64,000 nucleotides of DNA from Molossus alvarezi (taxonomy: Eukaryota; Chordata; Mammalia; Chiroptera; Molossidae). Position numbers and translations under genes: made by a program. The DNA lies in NCBI GenBank assembly GCA_037176705.1, contig CM073891.1, forward strand, positions 50,222,571 to 50,286,570, read 5' to 3'. Each line of letters begins with the position of its first letter. The stretch's first letter is position 1. A model generated the notes under the pieces. That model was not told where the DNA came from and did not search any database. It saw only the letters and a program-made list of their open reading frames with translations. Below are positions 22,481 to 33,495 of the stretch, in pieces.

Positions 22481-23837
22481 ATAAATTTCATGCATGCATG
22501 TGTGTATGTACATATGATTACATACTGCACATCTTTTTTCACTTTTCTACTTCTTGGCAATACAAGTTGCTCCAGAAGACTTATTGTATATCTTCTTCAC
22601 CTAAAATTAGACATGCACCAAGGAGGCCTGGTTTCTTTTAATGGGGTGTGGTATTAGAAACAAAGATTAGCGATTAAGTAAGGACTTGTTTTGGGTCAGG
22701 AAATTTAGATACAGATGTAATGAAATCTTGAGTAAACCACACATTATTGTTCTTCTGGAACTTATATTGAAAGAAGACATTCTAGTTCACCCTTACTTTA
22801 AAAGCAATGTAGCCATTTCCAAACATCATGGAGCATAAATGATATTTTCTGTTGCATTAAAGATATTTGATATTTGTAAGGTAAAGGTAGAGAACATTTT
22901 CTGGAATTAAATTAGCATGCTCCTGTGACCATTTTATTCTTTAATCAGGACTTTTTTTTTTAGTTTCTTGTCATCATGGAAATAAAAAATAACTCCTTGA
23001 TGGAACTTCCTGATTTATGTGAGAAAGAGCAAAACTTAATTTGAAGAATGTTGCATGAGTGATGATCCCAAGTCAAAAATACTTTGGAATTTTGAATAAT
23101 CAGGCAACCACTAAGGAACTAAACATCATTTTAGGGCATAAGTACTTCATAATTTGATGTTGCCATTTCCATGTCGATATTTTTTAGAGAGATAAATTAC
23201 CACCAACATCGCCATCTTATCAATTCTACAGAGAAAATTAACTTGTTCAAAAATCAGCTCATTCATTACTGAGCACAGTGAGAAGATCGGGAAATAATTG
23301 CATACAGAGATGAATTCATTTTTTTCCTATAAAGTCTACTCCAATAACATCCTGTTTGCCCCATTTAGCTTTCCTAACCTCTTTTTTGTTTGCAGTGAAA
23401 TGCCCACCCACGTAGAACTGCCAGTGCTGTGCTGACATGCCCTGCCTTCAGTAGATACAAAGTTCAATTTGCATAGAAGCAGGAAGCCTTCTGAGCAACT
23501 TGACATATCTTTTTTTACCCAGCCCTAATTTTATTATCATTTAGTTGGGCAGTATTTTTAAATAACTCAAACATTTACATTTTGCTTAGAAATTAGGCAC
23601 TCTTTAGGTATGAGAAAGATGGGGAAACTTTCTCTGCTCTCAAAGCTGACCCAGGAGAACAGAATAGGAGGTTAGTTCTCGGTCAGCATGACTCTGAGAC
23701 TGGATGACCCTCAAGGTTTGCCCAGACTAGTTAGGGGAAGAGAAGTACTAGCATAAGCAGTGATTCGGGGAAGAGCCAGGATGCTTTGTGTGTGTATAAA
23801 CTGAAAAGGTTTGGCTTACTGAAGTATCTTTTAAATT
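22481..23837. other. Unassigned DNA
   Basis: No gene, RNA gene or named repeat is recognised. Base composition is moderate. Confidence 0.55.
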
Positions 23838-23845
23838 GGAAATCT

Positions 23846-24051
23846 CGTCCGGCTAGTGTGGCTCAGTGGTTGAGCGTCGACCCATACACCGGGAGGTCAC
23901 CAGTTTGATTCCTGGTCAGGACACATGCCCTGGTTGTGGGCATGTGGAGGTCATGCAGGAGGCGGCCAATCGATGTTTTCTCTCATTGATGTTTCTGTCT
24001 CTCTCTCCCTCTCCCTCTAAAATTAATGAAGGAAAGTAAATAAATAGATAA

Positions 24052-24086
<35 letters not shown>

Positions 24087-24089
24087 ATA
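23846..24089 (+). mobile_element. VES-type SINE, type 2, with (TAAA)n tail
   Basis: Head GTCCGGCTAGTGTGGCTCAG, box B AGTTTGATTCCTGG and body GGCGGCCAATCGATG. The tail is expanded to about eleven TAAA units (24044-24089). The target-site duplication GGAARTCT is at 23838-23845 and 24090-24097, with one mismatch. Confidence 0.92.
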
Positions 24090-24097
24090 GGAAGTCT

Positions 24098-25425
24098 AGG
24101 GTATTGATGAATGAAGTATTAACATAATGCATTCTTACCATCCATGTGGAGAAATCACAGCCTAATCAGTGGTATACAAAGTCACCAAAATATTTTGTTC
24201 TGTGAACAGGGCCATCCAAGCTCCTCATAGCTAAATCCAGGTTATCCGGTGATGTGACAAGAACAATACAAGCTAAGATGGATCACCTGTGTTACAACAG
24301 ATATATGTGCTATGTTCAGATAATACAGAATTTCATACATTTAAAGAATGCCTCCAAAATAAAATTAATTTGTTAAATTATGTCTCAGAAGAATAAGAAA
24401 GTTCTCCTGGATGGCTATTAAGGTAAAACCTTATTCCTCAGGACAATATTATTTAAAGGGACAATAAAGAAGAAATTGAAGAGTGAAAATTTTATTTACT
24501 TAGAGTACACCATAATCTATGTAGATAGAAACAGATGTGTTGAAGTCTGAAGTTGATGTAGTCATTTGACTCACTGGATTCTTGCTGTTGTTTTTTCCTG
24601 TATCACTATGTTTTAATTCTAGCAACAGTTGTACATTCCCAGGTGCATGAATTTGAATCTAATCAATTAAACTTTTTAGTCATATAAGTAAGTATTCTAA
24701 TGTCCCTATTGCTACTATTATTCCCTCTATCAAAAGGGTGACGTTAATATTAGTTCAATACTAGAGAAAGTCACTTGAACTGTTTATTAAAAAAGACAAG
24801 TGCTGGCCCAGTGGCCCAAGTGGTTGGATTGTCGTCATGTACAAGGGAAAGGTTTCGGGACTGACATTTAGAGTAAGCAGCGGGTAGAGTGACTGCAATC
24901 ACCCGGATTGGGGGGGGGGGCAGTTGAGCTGGAGTAGGAACAGTAGGAACTGAACAGGAGGAACCAAATAGTGACAGAGTGAGAGACCCTGATGATTCTG
25001 AAGTCCAAATCGTTAGGTAAGGTCCCTCTAGATCTCTGTATTTAGCCACCAAGTATACATTTCCAACTTATGATCCTAAGTGCACCTCAAATTCAACAAT
25101 TTTTTCATTATCTCCTCTAAGTTTGCCATCCCTAAATTTATTCACTACATCATCTCCACAAATTTTAAGGCGAGTGTTTTCTGTTTTGACTAAAGGAATC
25201 TGCAAACTACTCAGCTTCCTTAATCAGAAATATCGAAATCATCAATTATCACTTCTTCTCCTTTAACTCTTATGTTCAGTAATTTGTCAAGTCCGGTCAT
25301 TTCCTCCTTATCTTTGCCATCCTGTCCCTAGGACACCATCTTGTATTTAGACCTTCATCATCTCTCTCCTGTATTATTGCAAATGTTTACTTGCCATCCC
25401 TTCTTGAAAATTTTTAGTTCATTGC
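24098..25425. other. Mostly unassigned DNA
   Basis: Contains the weak SINE head and a poly-G run. The 25.1-25.4 kb part is C/T-rich with phrases vaguely like an old repeat (CTCTCTCCTGTATTATTGCAA), which I could not name. The 93-codon minus frame at 24771-25052 has Pro-rich, low-complexity content and no domain. Confidence 0.5.
24796..24870 (+). mobile_element. Possible decayed SINE head
   Basis: GCTGGCCCAGTGGCCCAAGT and the later GGTTTCGGGACTGA resemble box A and box B of the window's SINEs. The body after about 24870 is not recognisable, so this is a weak call. A run of 12 G at 24910-24921 follows. Confidence 0.3.
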
Positions 25426-25429
25426 CTTT

Positions 25430-25758
25430 TAAATTTCTATACTTATTTTTGAATCAGCTTGTAAATTTATGTAAAAATATCCTGCTGGGCTTTTTATTAA
25501 AATTGCATTGTATCTATAGATTAATGTTAAAATAATTGACTTTTATACAATGCTGAGTTTTCCATTTTGTTAACATGAATTTTCATCCTTTATTTAGGAC
25601 TTCTTTAAATTCTCTCAATAATGTTTTGTCATTTTCATTGTAGAGGTTTTTTACATATTTTGTTAGATATTTCTAAAATAAATTGTTTTGATGACATTGT
25701 AAATTGTATTATTCTTTCACTTTCTATTTTGTACATTGATGTTGAATCTAGCAACTTT
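25430..25758 (-). mobile_element. Old L1 ORF2 fragment
   Basis: Reverse complement of L1 ORF2 near the end of the reverse transcriptase region: GCATTGTATCTATAGATTAA, CCTTTATTTAGGACTTC, TTTTGTCATTTTCATTGTAG and TTGTTTTGATGACATTG. It is strongly diverged, with no open frame of note. Confidence 0.72.
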
Positions 25759-25759
25759 G

Positions 25760-27040
25760 ATAAATATACACAGAATACATTAAAACAATAAGGACGATTA
25801 TATCTACATGTGACCATACAGGTAGACCTCACAAATACAGTTTTGAATAATAGTGTCTATGATATGATTCCATTTATATGAAGTACAATTGCAGGTGAAA
25901 CAAACTCTCTGCTCTTTGAAGTCAGGATAATGATTACTTTTGGGCATTAATCACTGCAAGAAATGACAAAGAGGCTTATAAACAACTGATAATGTTTTGT
26001 TTCTTCATCTGGATGTCAGTTACATGCACGGGTTCAGTAAGTGAATTTAGAAAGCTGAACATTAGAGTGAACTCTTTGTATACTAGATTCTGATGAAAAG
26101 TTATCAAAATTAAAAGAGCAGAGATGAGTCTTACTTCTAGGTAACTTTTACTATGTATCATACTTCATGTTGTAAGCCTTACATGTTCTATAGGGAAGAA
26201 AAGTTGGAGGAAGCAAGGATGGGGCGCAGGGAGGTACAAACCCTGGGAGTGGTTTGCATGATTTGTATATTATATATTCCTAAGCAACCTCTGACATCTT
26301 TTCATGTTTCACTGCTGGAAAATCTTGGCTGTGGTTGAGTTCCTTCTAAAACTAAATGCATTTTTACTACAAAGACTCTGGGGAGAATCTGGGATGGAGA
26401 TGCACTGAAAACATGTTTGTTTTAACAGGGACAGTCATGCAAAGCCAGAGTAGGAGGCGGGAGGCAAGGAACTGCTTGTTGGTGACAATTGCTGCCACAT
26501 GGAGGTAACAGGTCAATTTCAGGGGAAAATATGAGCATATAAAATTCCCGCGTAACTTAGGCACTAAGATGCCTTGACCCCTGGAAGTACAGTAATTACT
26601 TCTTAGTAACTGCTGTCAAAGGCATGCTAAAGAGCCTTGGGATACACATTGGAGGATTTTATGTTTCAGAATTGCACTTTCTCTTACCTAAAAGATGGTA
26701 CAAAATTTTGCAACTGCACTTTTGTTCTGTGTATTTATGGATGGCCGTGTCTTAGTGTGTATGCAAGTGTATCGCCTTACGATATGTTCGCATGTTTAAT
26801 AACAGAAGCCTTCCGCTGCTCTCTCAATAATTTCAGTTTTGTTATTATAAGAATATTTTACAGTATCTTTATGTTCTATCCAGTAAGTGAGGCTATAGAC
26901 TCTATCTAAATAACACCATAGTACATGTCTACATCAATTTTAGTTCTGTTTTTAATGGTCTTCCAAATTTGCTAACAAATCATAACAAAATTATGCACAA
27001 ACAATATAAATACACTTTCCCCCTCCAAATACTCCTTAAA
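25760..27040. other. Unassigned DNA
   Basis: No gene or named repeat. Frames of 60-90 codons (e.g. 26637-26909) have no recognisable domains and overlap others on the opposite strand. Confidence 0.55.
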
Positions 27041-27055
27041 AGCTTATGTTAACTT

Positions 27056-27058
27056 AAT

Positions 27059-27093
<35 letters not shown>

Positions 27094-27332
27094 TTCCTCA
27101 CACGAGGACATCTTTGCACTCATCTTGAGATAGAGAAGAAGGGAGAGAGGAAGGAAGAGAGACAGAGAAACATCAATGTGAGAGAGACACATCGAGTGGA
27201 TGCCACCCACACGACTCCAACTGGGGCAGGGACAAATTGCAACAGAGGCATGTGCCGTTAGTGGGAACTGAACCGGGGCCTCTCTGGTCCACGGGCCGAT
27301 GCTCTAACTGCTGAGCCAAACCGGCCAGGGCA
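27056..27332 (-). mobile_element. VES-type SINE, type 1, minus strand
   Basis: The tail is (TTTA)n, about nine units, then CCTCACACGAGGACATCTTT, body AAACATCAATGTGAGAGAG, box B GGAACTGAACCGG, and head GCTGAGCCAAACCGGCCAG. The target-site duplication CTTATGTTAACTT is at 27043-27055 and 27333-27345. Confidence 0.95.
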
Positions 27333-27465
27333 CTTATGTTAACTTTAAATAAAAATGTCCTGAAGTCTAACTTGTACTTTTCTAAATTAAATAGAAATTC
27401 TTAGCATGAAAAAAAAATCCAAAATAACCCAACTCTATCCAATTAGCATGTTTAAGAAGCAACAT

Positions 27466-27688
27466 ATGGATTGGCTGGTGTGACTCAGTGGTTGAATGTC
27501 GACCCATGCACCAAAAGGTCACTGGTTCGATTCCTGGTCAGGACACATGCCCAGGTTGTGGGCCTCATCCCCAGTGGGGGCCATGCAGGTGGCAGCCAAT
27601 TGATGTTCTCACTCATCGATATTCCTCTCTCTCCTTCTTACTTCCTCTCTCTCTAAAATCAATAAAGAAAAAAAAATTTTTTTTTAAA
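27466..27688 (+). mobile_element. VES-type SINE, type 2
   Basis: Head GGCTGGTGTGACTCAGTGG, box B GGTTCGATTCCTGG, core CATGCCCAGGTTGTGGGCC and tail TAAAATCAATAAAG. The target-site duplication AAGAAGCAACAT is at 27454-27465 and 27689-27700. It forms an inverted pair with the SINE at 27056. Confidence 0.95.
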
Positions 27689-27786
27689 AAGAAGCAACAT
27701 GTAGTTTAGATATGCATATCATTAGAAATTTAGATTTGAGATTTTTAAATATCAATTGTCTGCAGCCAATTGAAATATGCAGCCAC

Positions 27787-27909
27787 TATGCATAACCAAT
27801 GGACATAGACAACAAAGCTGGGGAATGGGCAGGAGGAGGGTGTCACTGGGGGAAAAAGGAGAAACATCTGTAACAAGAACAACTTAATAAAAATAATTAA
27901 AAAAAAAAA
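27787..27909 (+). mobile_element. L1 3' UTR end, strongly 5'-truncated
   Basis: ACCAATGGACATAGACAACA, the G-rich segment and AACATCTGTAACAAGAAC match the L1 3' end at 31.7-31.8 kb. It ends in an A run. The target-site duplication ATGCAGCCAC is at 27777-27786 and 27910-27919. This is only 123 bp of L1, but a genuine insertion. Confidence 0.93.
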
Positions 27910-27919
27910 ATGCAGCCAC

Positions 27920-29565
27920 ATTTGAAAGCAGTCCTTGAGCTCAGCATAATCATTTTACACCTTAGCCGGGTCATTGTGCTCTGGAGGACCTTTAGAAGTG
28001 TTGAAGGTATTCATCTAATTTATTTTCAATTTTTTACAATTCCATTGAAAAATGAAATTGACATGAGATGGTTATAGATTAAATAATATTGTGATGAGAA
28101 TTTCAAAATATGACATCTTTGTATTTTAAAATAATAAAACTAAAATGATAAAAATAGTATAAAAATTGGTGAGCATTTTAAATTCCAGTGTAACTCAGGC
28201 ACTGAAATGCCTAGAACCCTGGAGGTATAGTATTTACTTTTTAGTAATCTCCATCAACTACAAATACCAATAAGAAGATATGCACCTGGTATTCCTTTTT
28301 TATCTTCTTTGCCTATTACCAGTAAAAATCATCTAACCAGTTTGGTATGCAATGATGATAATAAAGGCTAAGGTGTCTGCTCAAATAATGAGCAATGTTT
28401 CTAGATTTAGCATTTTCTATAAAGTCTTAATACTTTAATAGCTGTGAAATATCACTGATGAAAAATGATCTGGAATACCTGCTCATCAGACAATTTTTAA
28501 AGCAACTCAAATCAATTAGAACAGATGAACCAAATTGTTACTTCTTTTAGCTTTAAAGAGAAATAAACTACATATGGTCCTGTAATATGACGGCTCTTAA
28601 GTTTAAAAATTTAGTCTCAAAAAATTCTTGTAAGTAGAACTCTGGATGCAAATTCAAAATTATAATGTTCTTGGATACTCAAGACTTTTACTTTCATGGA
28701 TTCTTACTATATAGGAATAAGTTTACAACATCTTACCTATTGATCACTCAAAACAAGGGTCTATGTCAGGCTGCAGTTCATGTCATATCAAGAAGCCAGC
28801 TCTCAAATGTACATGACACCTCAGACAAATGTCAAGTATGTACCAAGTAGAACTTTGAGTGGGTTTGAAAGAACTTATTCTGTCTGGCTGAATAATAGTC
28901 AATAAGCTTTCATTTGAGAAATCAACTCCTTATGTGATTTGACTAATTTAGGAATACCTTTATAATTTCCACATAATATTTTATATTAATATAAAATAGT
29001 ATTAATATAAAATAACCTTTTATTTGCAGTCAGATGCATTATTTTTTTTTCTTGTAAATACCTACAGTCATAAGGTCTATATTTGAAGGATAAAAATCTA
29101 CCTTTGTGTATATTTCTATTTAATTGAGTTTGTTGATTGTTCATTGTTGATGTCACAAAATAATGTTTGGGAGTCAAAAAATTTTTAAATATGGACCAGT
29201 ATGCAAAGTAACAAATATATCATATTACCTTAAAAGTCTACATTTTTCTATTATGGTATGTAGATTCCCAAGTTATGAGTTACTCAAAGGAGCTAAATAA
29301 ACCCTTAATGACATACAACATTTACTAGTAAACCTGATTCAGTTTCAATTAAATATAAAACAAATATACTTTTGGATTAAATTAGTATGTGTTCATCTTT
29401 AAATCTCTACAAAATTTAATTGTACTAATAGTTTTATTCCTCATTGAAACACATTTTAGCAATGTATTTATTTGATCCAAGGCCTGGGCTTAGTACTCTT
29501 TATATCCTGCATTTAATTGAGCTACATTTTCAGCACAGGGATAACTAACCTGTTATATGAGACAA
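27920..29565. other. Unassigned AT-rich DNA
   Basis: No gene or named repeat recognised. Frames are short. Confidence 0.55.
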
Positions 29566-29576
29566 AAACTACATCT

Positions 29577-29749
29577 TCCAGCCCTGGTTGGGTACCTCAG
29601 TTAGTTGGAGTGTCGTCCTGATATGGTTGCAGGTTGGATCCCTGGTCAGGGCACATACAAGAAGCAATCAATGAATACATAAATAAGTGGAACAATAAAT
29701 CAGTGTTTCCTTCTCTCTCTCTCAAATCAGTCAATAATAAAATAAAAAT
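29577..29749 (+). mobile_element. SINE, short-body (third) variant
   Basis: The tRNA-like head is CAGCCCTGGTTGGGTACCTC and box B is GGTTGGATCCC. After CAGGGCACATACAAGAAGC the body is different and shorter (AATCAATGAATACATAAATA, AGTGGAACAATAAATCAGTG), before CTCTCTCTCAAATCAGTC. The target-site duplication AAACTAYATCT is at 29566-29576 and 29750-29760. Confidence 0.85.
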
Positions 29750-29760
29750 AAACTATATCT

Positions 29761-30732
29761 GCACATTTTTTCTAGAGAGTTATAAAATTGATAAATGTTT
29801 TAGTAATGGTTTGGCCTGGACATGGCAATGTAAGATTTGAATGTAGTGCACCGAAACTTGTAATAATCAGTCCCAGAAATATAGAGAAGAACATGAGAAG
29901 AACAAGGATTGTATCTGAGGACAAACAAATGCAAGATTCCTGTACATGTGTAACTCTTTGATCTAGCAAGGTGATTTGTGTTACATGGTTAATAGTCATT
30001 TCTATGGCTGCTGTGCTCCGTAGAGATTCCTTTCTCTGCTTATTGAGTCTGTGCTTTTGGAATACCATTACTTTGAATGTTGGAAGATAAAATCATCTTT
30101 GTTTCCCAGTGATAACAGTGTAGTAGCAGGGAGGCCACTGGTCTTCTGCAAACACCAAAAAGCCTCTTGGGTTCTTGTATTAATACCCCTTCTAAATTCT
30201 CAGAAGTAAGAGAGAATATGGCCAGCCATTAAGGTCCCCTGCAGCTTCTTGGGTACCAAAGAAATCACTCCTACTCATAAAAGACTTATGTGGACCATAC
30301 CCATGAGCATCCCTAACCCTACCACAATCTGACTTCAGGTCGGTATCATGTGGTGCCTAAACGCCAAACCAGCCCATCAGAAAGCCAAAAGTTGCCTTTG
30401 CACTCAACTGCGTGGCAGCTCCAGCATCAGCTTAGGTCTAGAGGAGCAGGTCAGTTGGAGTTCAGGGGTGGAGAGAGAGCAAGAGATGTCTCAAAAGATA
30501 ATGTCCCAGAATCCTGTCCTCACTGACTTTAGAACAGTTTTTCTAATCTGATTGGTGTATAATAAATCTATATTCTGTGGTCCATAATACTTTACAGATT
30601 TATTATAAAACAACTGTAGGCTATAAATTATAATCATCAAAGAACCCTTGAAATAGATTTCCTAATTTTTTAGTTAGACATCAGGCTATCCTATAGATGA
30701 GGTTAAAGCAGTTATTTAGAAAACAACTTAAA
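29761..30732. other. Unassigned DNA
   Basis: No named repeat. A 98-codon minus frame (29772-30068) contains one clear hydrophobic segment (about residues 52-76), ending near a stop at 29772. No family is recognisable, and there is no splice context I can defend. 30.1-30.5 kb is GC-richer and unidentified. Confidence 0.5.
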
Positions 30733-30746
30733 AAGTTTATGTTTAT

Positions 30747-30990
30747 GCCCTGGCCGGTTTGGCTCAGTGGTTAGAGCATCGGCCTGCGGTCTGGAGAGAC
30801 CCGGCTTCGTTTCCCGCTAAGGGCATGTACCTCGGTTGCAGTTTGTCCCCGGCCCTGGTTGGTCGTGCAGGTGGCAGCCACTCGATATGCCTCTTTCACG
30901 TCGATGTTTCTCTCTCTCTCTCTCTCTCCCTCCCACTCTATCTGTGCAAAAAATGGAAAAATGTCCTTGGGTGAGGATAAAAAAAAAAAA
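30747..30990 (+). mobile_element. Young VES-type SINE, type 1
   Basis: Near-consensus GCCCTGGCCGGTTTGGCTCA, core CTCGGTTGCAGTTTGTCCCC, and tail GGGTGAGGATAAAAAA. The perfect 14-bp target-site duplication AAGTTTATGTTTAT is at 30733-30746 and 30991-31004. It inserted at the T-rich end of the minus-strand SINE that follows. Confidence 0.96.
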
Positions 30991-31004
30991 AAGTTTATGT
31001 TTAT

Positions 31005-31235
31005 TATTTATTTATTTATTTATTTATTTTCTTTATTGATTTGAGAGAGAGGAAGTGAGAGGGTGAGAGAGATAGAAACATCAATGTGAGAGAGATACAT
31101 CTATCAGCTGCCTCCTACACTCCCCCTACTGGGGATCAAACCCACAACCAGGCATGTGTCCTGACCTGGAATCAAATCGGGACCTCTCAGTCCATTGAGT
31201 GATGATCAGTCCACTGAACCACACCAGATGGGCAA
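31005..31235 (-). mobile_element. VES-type SINE, type 2, minus strand
   Basis: The (TTTA)n tail is followed by CTTTATTGATTTGAGAGAG, body AAACATCAATGTGAGAGAG, core CTACTGGGGATCAAACCC, and head TGAACCACACCAGATGGGC. It is diverged, with an extra duplicated GATGATCAGTCC-like stretch between box B and box A. Confidence 0.9.
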
Positions 31236-31367
31236 CAATTTAAATTTTTTTAATAAAAGTATACTAATGATTAAAGAAAAGTTGTTTTTTTGTTTTTGTT
31301 TTTTAATACAAAGGAAGGCTGCATTGGGGTATTTATTTCCAAGTAAAACCATTCCTAAGTAGAAGAA

Positions 31368-31838
31368 TTCAACAGCCCAAGTGTCTACCAGTAGACGAAT
31401 GGATAAAAAAGCTGTGGTACATATACACAATGGAGTACTATGCAGCGGTAAGAAAGAAAGATCTCTTAACCTTTGAGACGACATGGAGGGACCTGGAAAG
31501 TATTATCCTAAGTGAAAGAAGCCAAGCAGAAAAAGACAAATACCACATGATCTCACTTATATACGGAGTATAATGAACATAACAGTCTGAGGAATACAGT
31601 AGACCCAGACACATGGAAGTAGGGCACAGACTGACAGCCCTCAGAAGAGGGGATGGGGGGGTGGGGGGGTGGGAAGAGATAAACCACAGAACTTATATGC
31701 ATGTATGCATGACCAATGGACATGGACAACTAAGCCGGGGACGGGGCGGAGGTGGGGTGGGGTGGGGGGTGCCAATGGGGTAAAAAGGTAAAATATCTGT
31801 AACAAAAAAATAAATAAAAATTCATAAAAAAAAAAAAA
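31368..31838 (+). mobile_element. L1 3' end (ORF2 C-terminus and 3' UTR)
   Basis: It opens in frame with ORF2 (PVDEWIKK- and MEYYAAVRKKD-like codons), stops near 31572, then has a G-rich 3' UTR with GACCAATGGACATGGACAAC and ATATCTGTAACAAAAAAATA. It belongs to the same L1 group as 225-1246. 5'-truncated. I did not find a clear target-site duplication. Confidence 0.9.
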
Positions 31839-31849
31839 ATTGTATAAAA

Positions 31850-32160
31850 AGAACGAAATGGAAATTCTTGAGTTGAAAAGCAGAATAACTATAATGAAGA
31901 ATGCACTAGATCCCTGGCCCATGTGGCTCAGTGGGTTGAGTGTCATCACATACACTAAGAGGTCTCTGGTTCAATTCCCAGTCAAGGCACATGCCCGTGT
32001 TGTGGGCTTGATCCCCAGTAGGGGGCATGCAGAGGGCAGCCAATGGATGTTTCTCTCTCTCTCCTATTATCTCTCTTAAAAAAAAATCAATTTAAAAAAA
32101 GTATGCTAGAGAGGCTCAAAAGTAGGCTTAAACTGGCAGAAGAAAGAATTAGTAAAAAAT
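31850..32160 (+). mobile_element. Old L1 ORF1 coiled-coil fragment, split by a SINE
   Basis: Before the SINE, AATGGAAATTCTTGAGTTGA encodes MEILELKSRI-like residues. After it, GAGGCTCAAAAGTAGGCTT and GGCAGAAGAAAGAATTAG encode LKSRLKLAEERIS-like residues. This is the L1 ORF1 coiled-coil region interrupted by the SINE at 31911. The fragment is about 125 bp without the SINE. Confidence 0.75.
31911..32100 (+). mobile_element. VES-type SINE, type 2, inserted in L1 ORF1 relic
   Basis: Head TCCCTGGCCCATGTGGCTCA, box B GGTTCAATTCCC, core TGTTGTGGGCTTGATCCCC and a mixed A-rich tail. Flanks ATGCACTAGA and ATG-CTAGA are probably the decayed target-site duplication. Confidence 0.9.
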
Positions 32161-33099
32161 AAAAAATAAAAAAATAATCATTTTGTTTAACCCTTATACA
32201 AGATTTTAGTAGGTGCAGGCAAGCTCAGAGGACAGAATAAAACACCTTGACTCTGAACAATACTTAGCACCTGTGTTCCAGCAATAGGCCACAGCACACC
32301 CTGAGAAACCACAGATGCAGCTGAGGCAAGGATTCAATTACAGGATGGATCTGTAAAGGTCTTTTAGGTGTTAGCAAGCAAAACATTATTTGCTGCTTTT
32401 GAATTTGCAAGGTAATTTAATGTATTATCCACTTTGGGGCACTAAGGAGAATTCTTCATAGTATAGAAAAAATGATAGTGAAGAGGTTTTGAAAATTTTG
32501 GAGGTAAAGAAAAAAAACATAGATAAGACCCTCTGACCATGGCTGCCACAATTGTAAATTGCTAAACTGCATAAGAAAACAACAAACTCTATTTTCTGAG
32601 CTAAAGATTTATGTATGCATACATGGATTTTTCCCTAGATACAATAAATGTATAGTGCCAAGTTTTTCCCAGCTCAACCCTAGTTCTCAGTTAGTGAATT
32701 TGGAACAAGTGTCATAAACAACCAAGCATCCTGATGAGACTAAACCAAAAGTATTCTCTATCTGCATTGCTTCATTCAGAGAACATGTAACTCTCACTAT
32801 GATATTTGGTGACACTCTAGGGACTGCAAATAATTTTTCTATGTATAACTGCTGTTTAAAGCAGGATAGGTTTGCCTTCCAAGCTGGGGCGGGGGGGGGG
32901 GGGGGGTACAACCTGTGCTCTGATAATCTTGTATGTCCTATCAAGTCTGTGACTCTTTATAAACAGGGCTCAAAAGAGATTTGGAGTTGAACAAGCATAA
33001 CATTCTTAGTTCCGGAGGGAACCACCCTTGTTTGAATTAGAGACAGCCCAGGTTGTTGCTAAAGGGATTTCGATGTAGGTAAAATGAGGCCTTTATTAG
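32161..33099. other. Unassigned DNA with a long G run
   Basis: No gene seen. At 32885-32906 the sequence is GGGGC followed by about 16 G, a candidate G-quadruplex or a fragile homopolymer. The frames crossing it translate to poly-Gly or poly-Pro and are artefacts. Confidence 0.6.
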
Positions 33100-33495
33100 T
33101 GGTTATGGACTGAATTGTTCCCCCTCATACCAAATTCATATACTGAAGTCCTAACCACTAGAATGTGACCATGGCGTATATTTACAGAGCTGATTAAGTT
33201 AAAATGAGGTTATTAAGGTGGGATTAATCCAATATGACTGGTGTCCTTATAAGAAGGGGTAATTTGGACACAGACATGTACAGAGGGCATACAATGTAAA
33301 GACACGAGGAGGACACCACTATCTACAATCCAAGTGGAGAGGCCTAGAATGAATCCTTCCACACAGCCTTTAGAAGGAACCATGTCTACCAACAAACACC
33401 TACATCTCACACTTTTAGTCTCCAGAAGTATGAAAAGACAAGTATCTGTTGTTTAAATCACCTTTTGAAAGGCAGCCTTAGCAAACTGATATTCA
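33100..33495 (+). mobile_element. MaLR-type (MLT1-like) LTR
   Basis: It starts TGGTTATGGACTGAATTGTT and runs through CTGAAGTCCTAACCACTAG, CCAATATGACTGGTGTCC, TTATAAGAAGGGGTAATTTG, CTTTTAGTCTCCAGAAGTAT and CTGTTGTTTAAATCACC, ending ACTGATATTCA. It is the best preserved of the three LTRs of this kind. Confidence 0.78.

Noticed and set aside
22134..22484. 116-codon plus-strand hydrophobic frame
   Set aside because: Lies inside an old L1 3' UTR read antisense; hydrophobicity comes from T-rich DNA.
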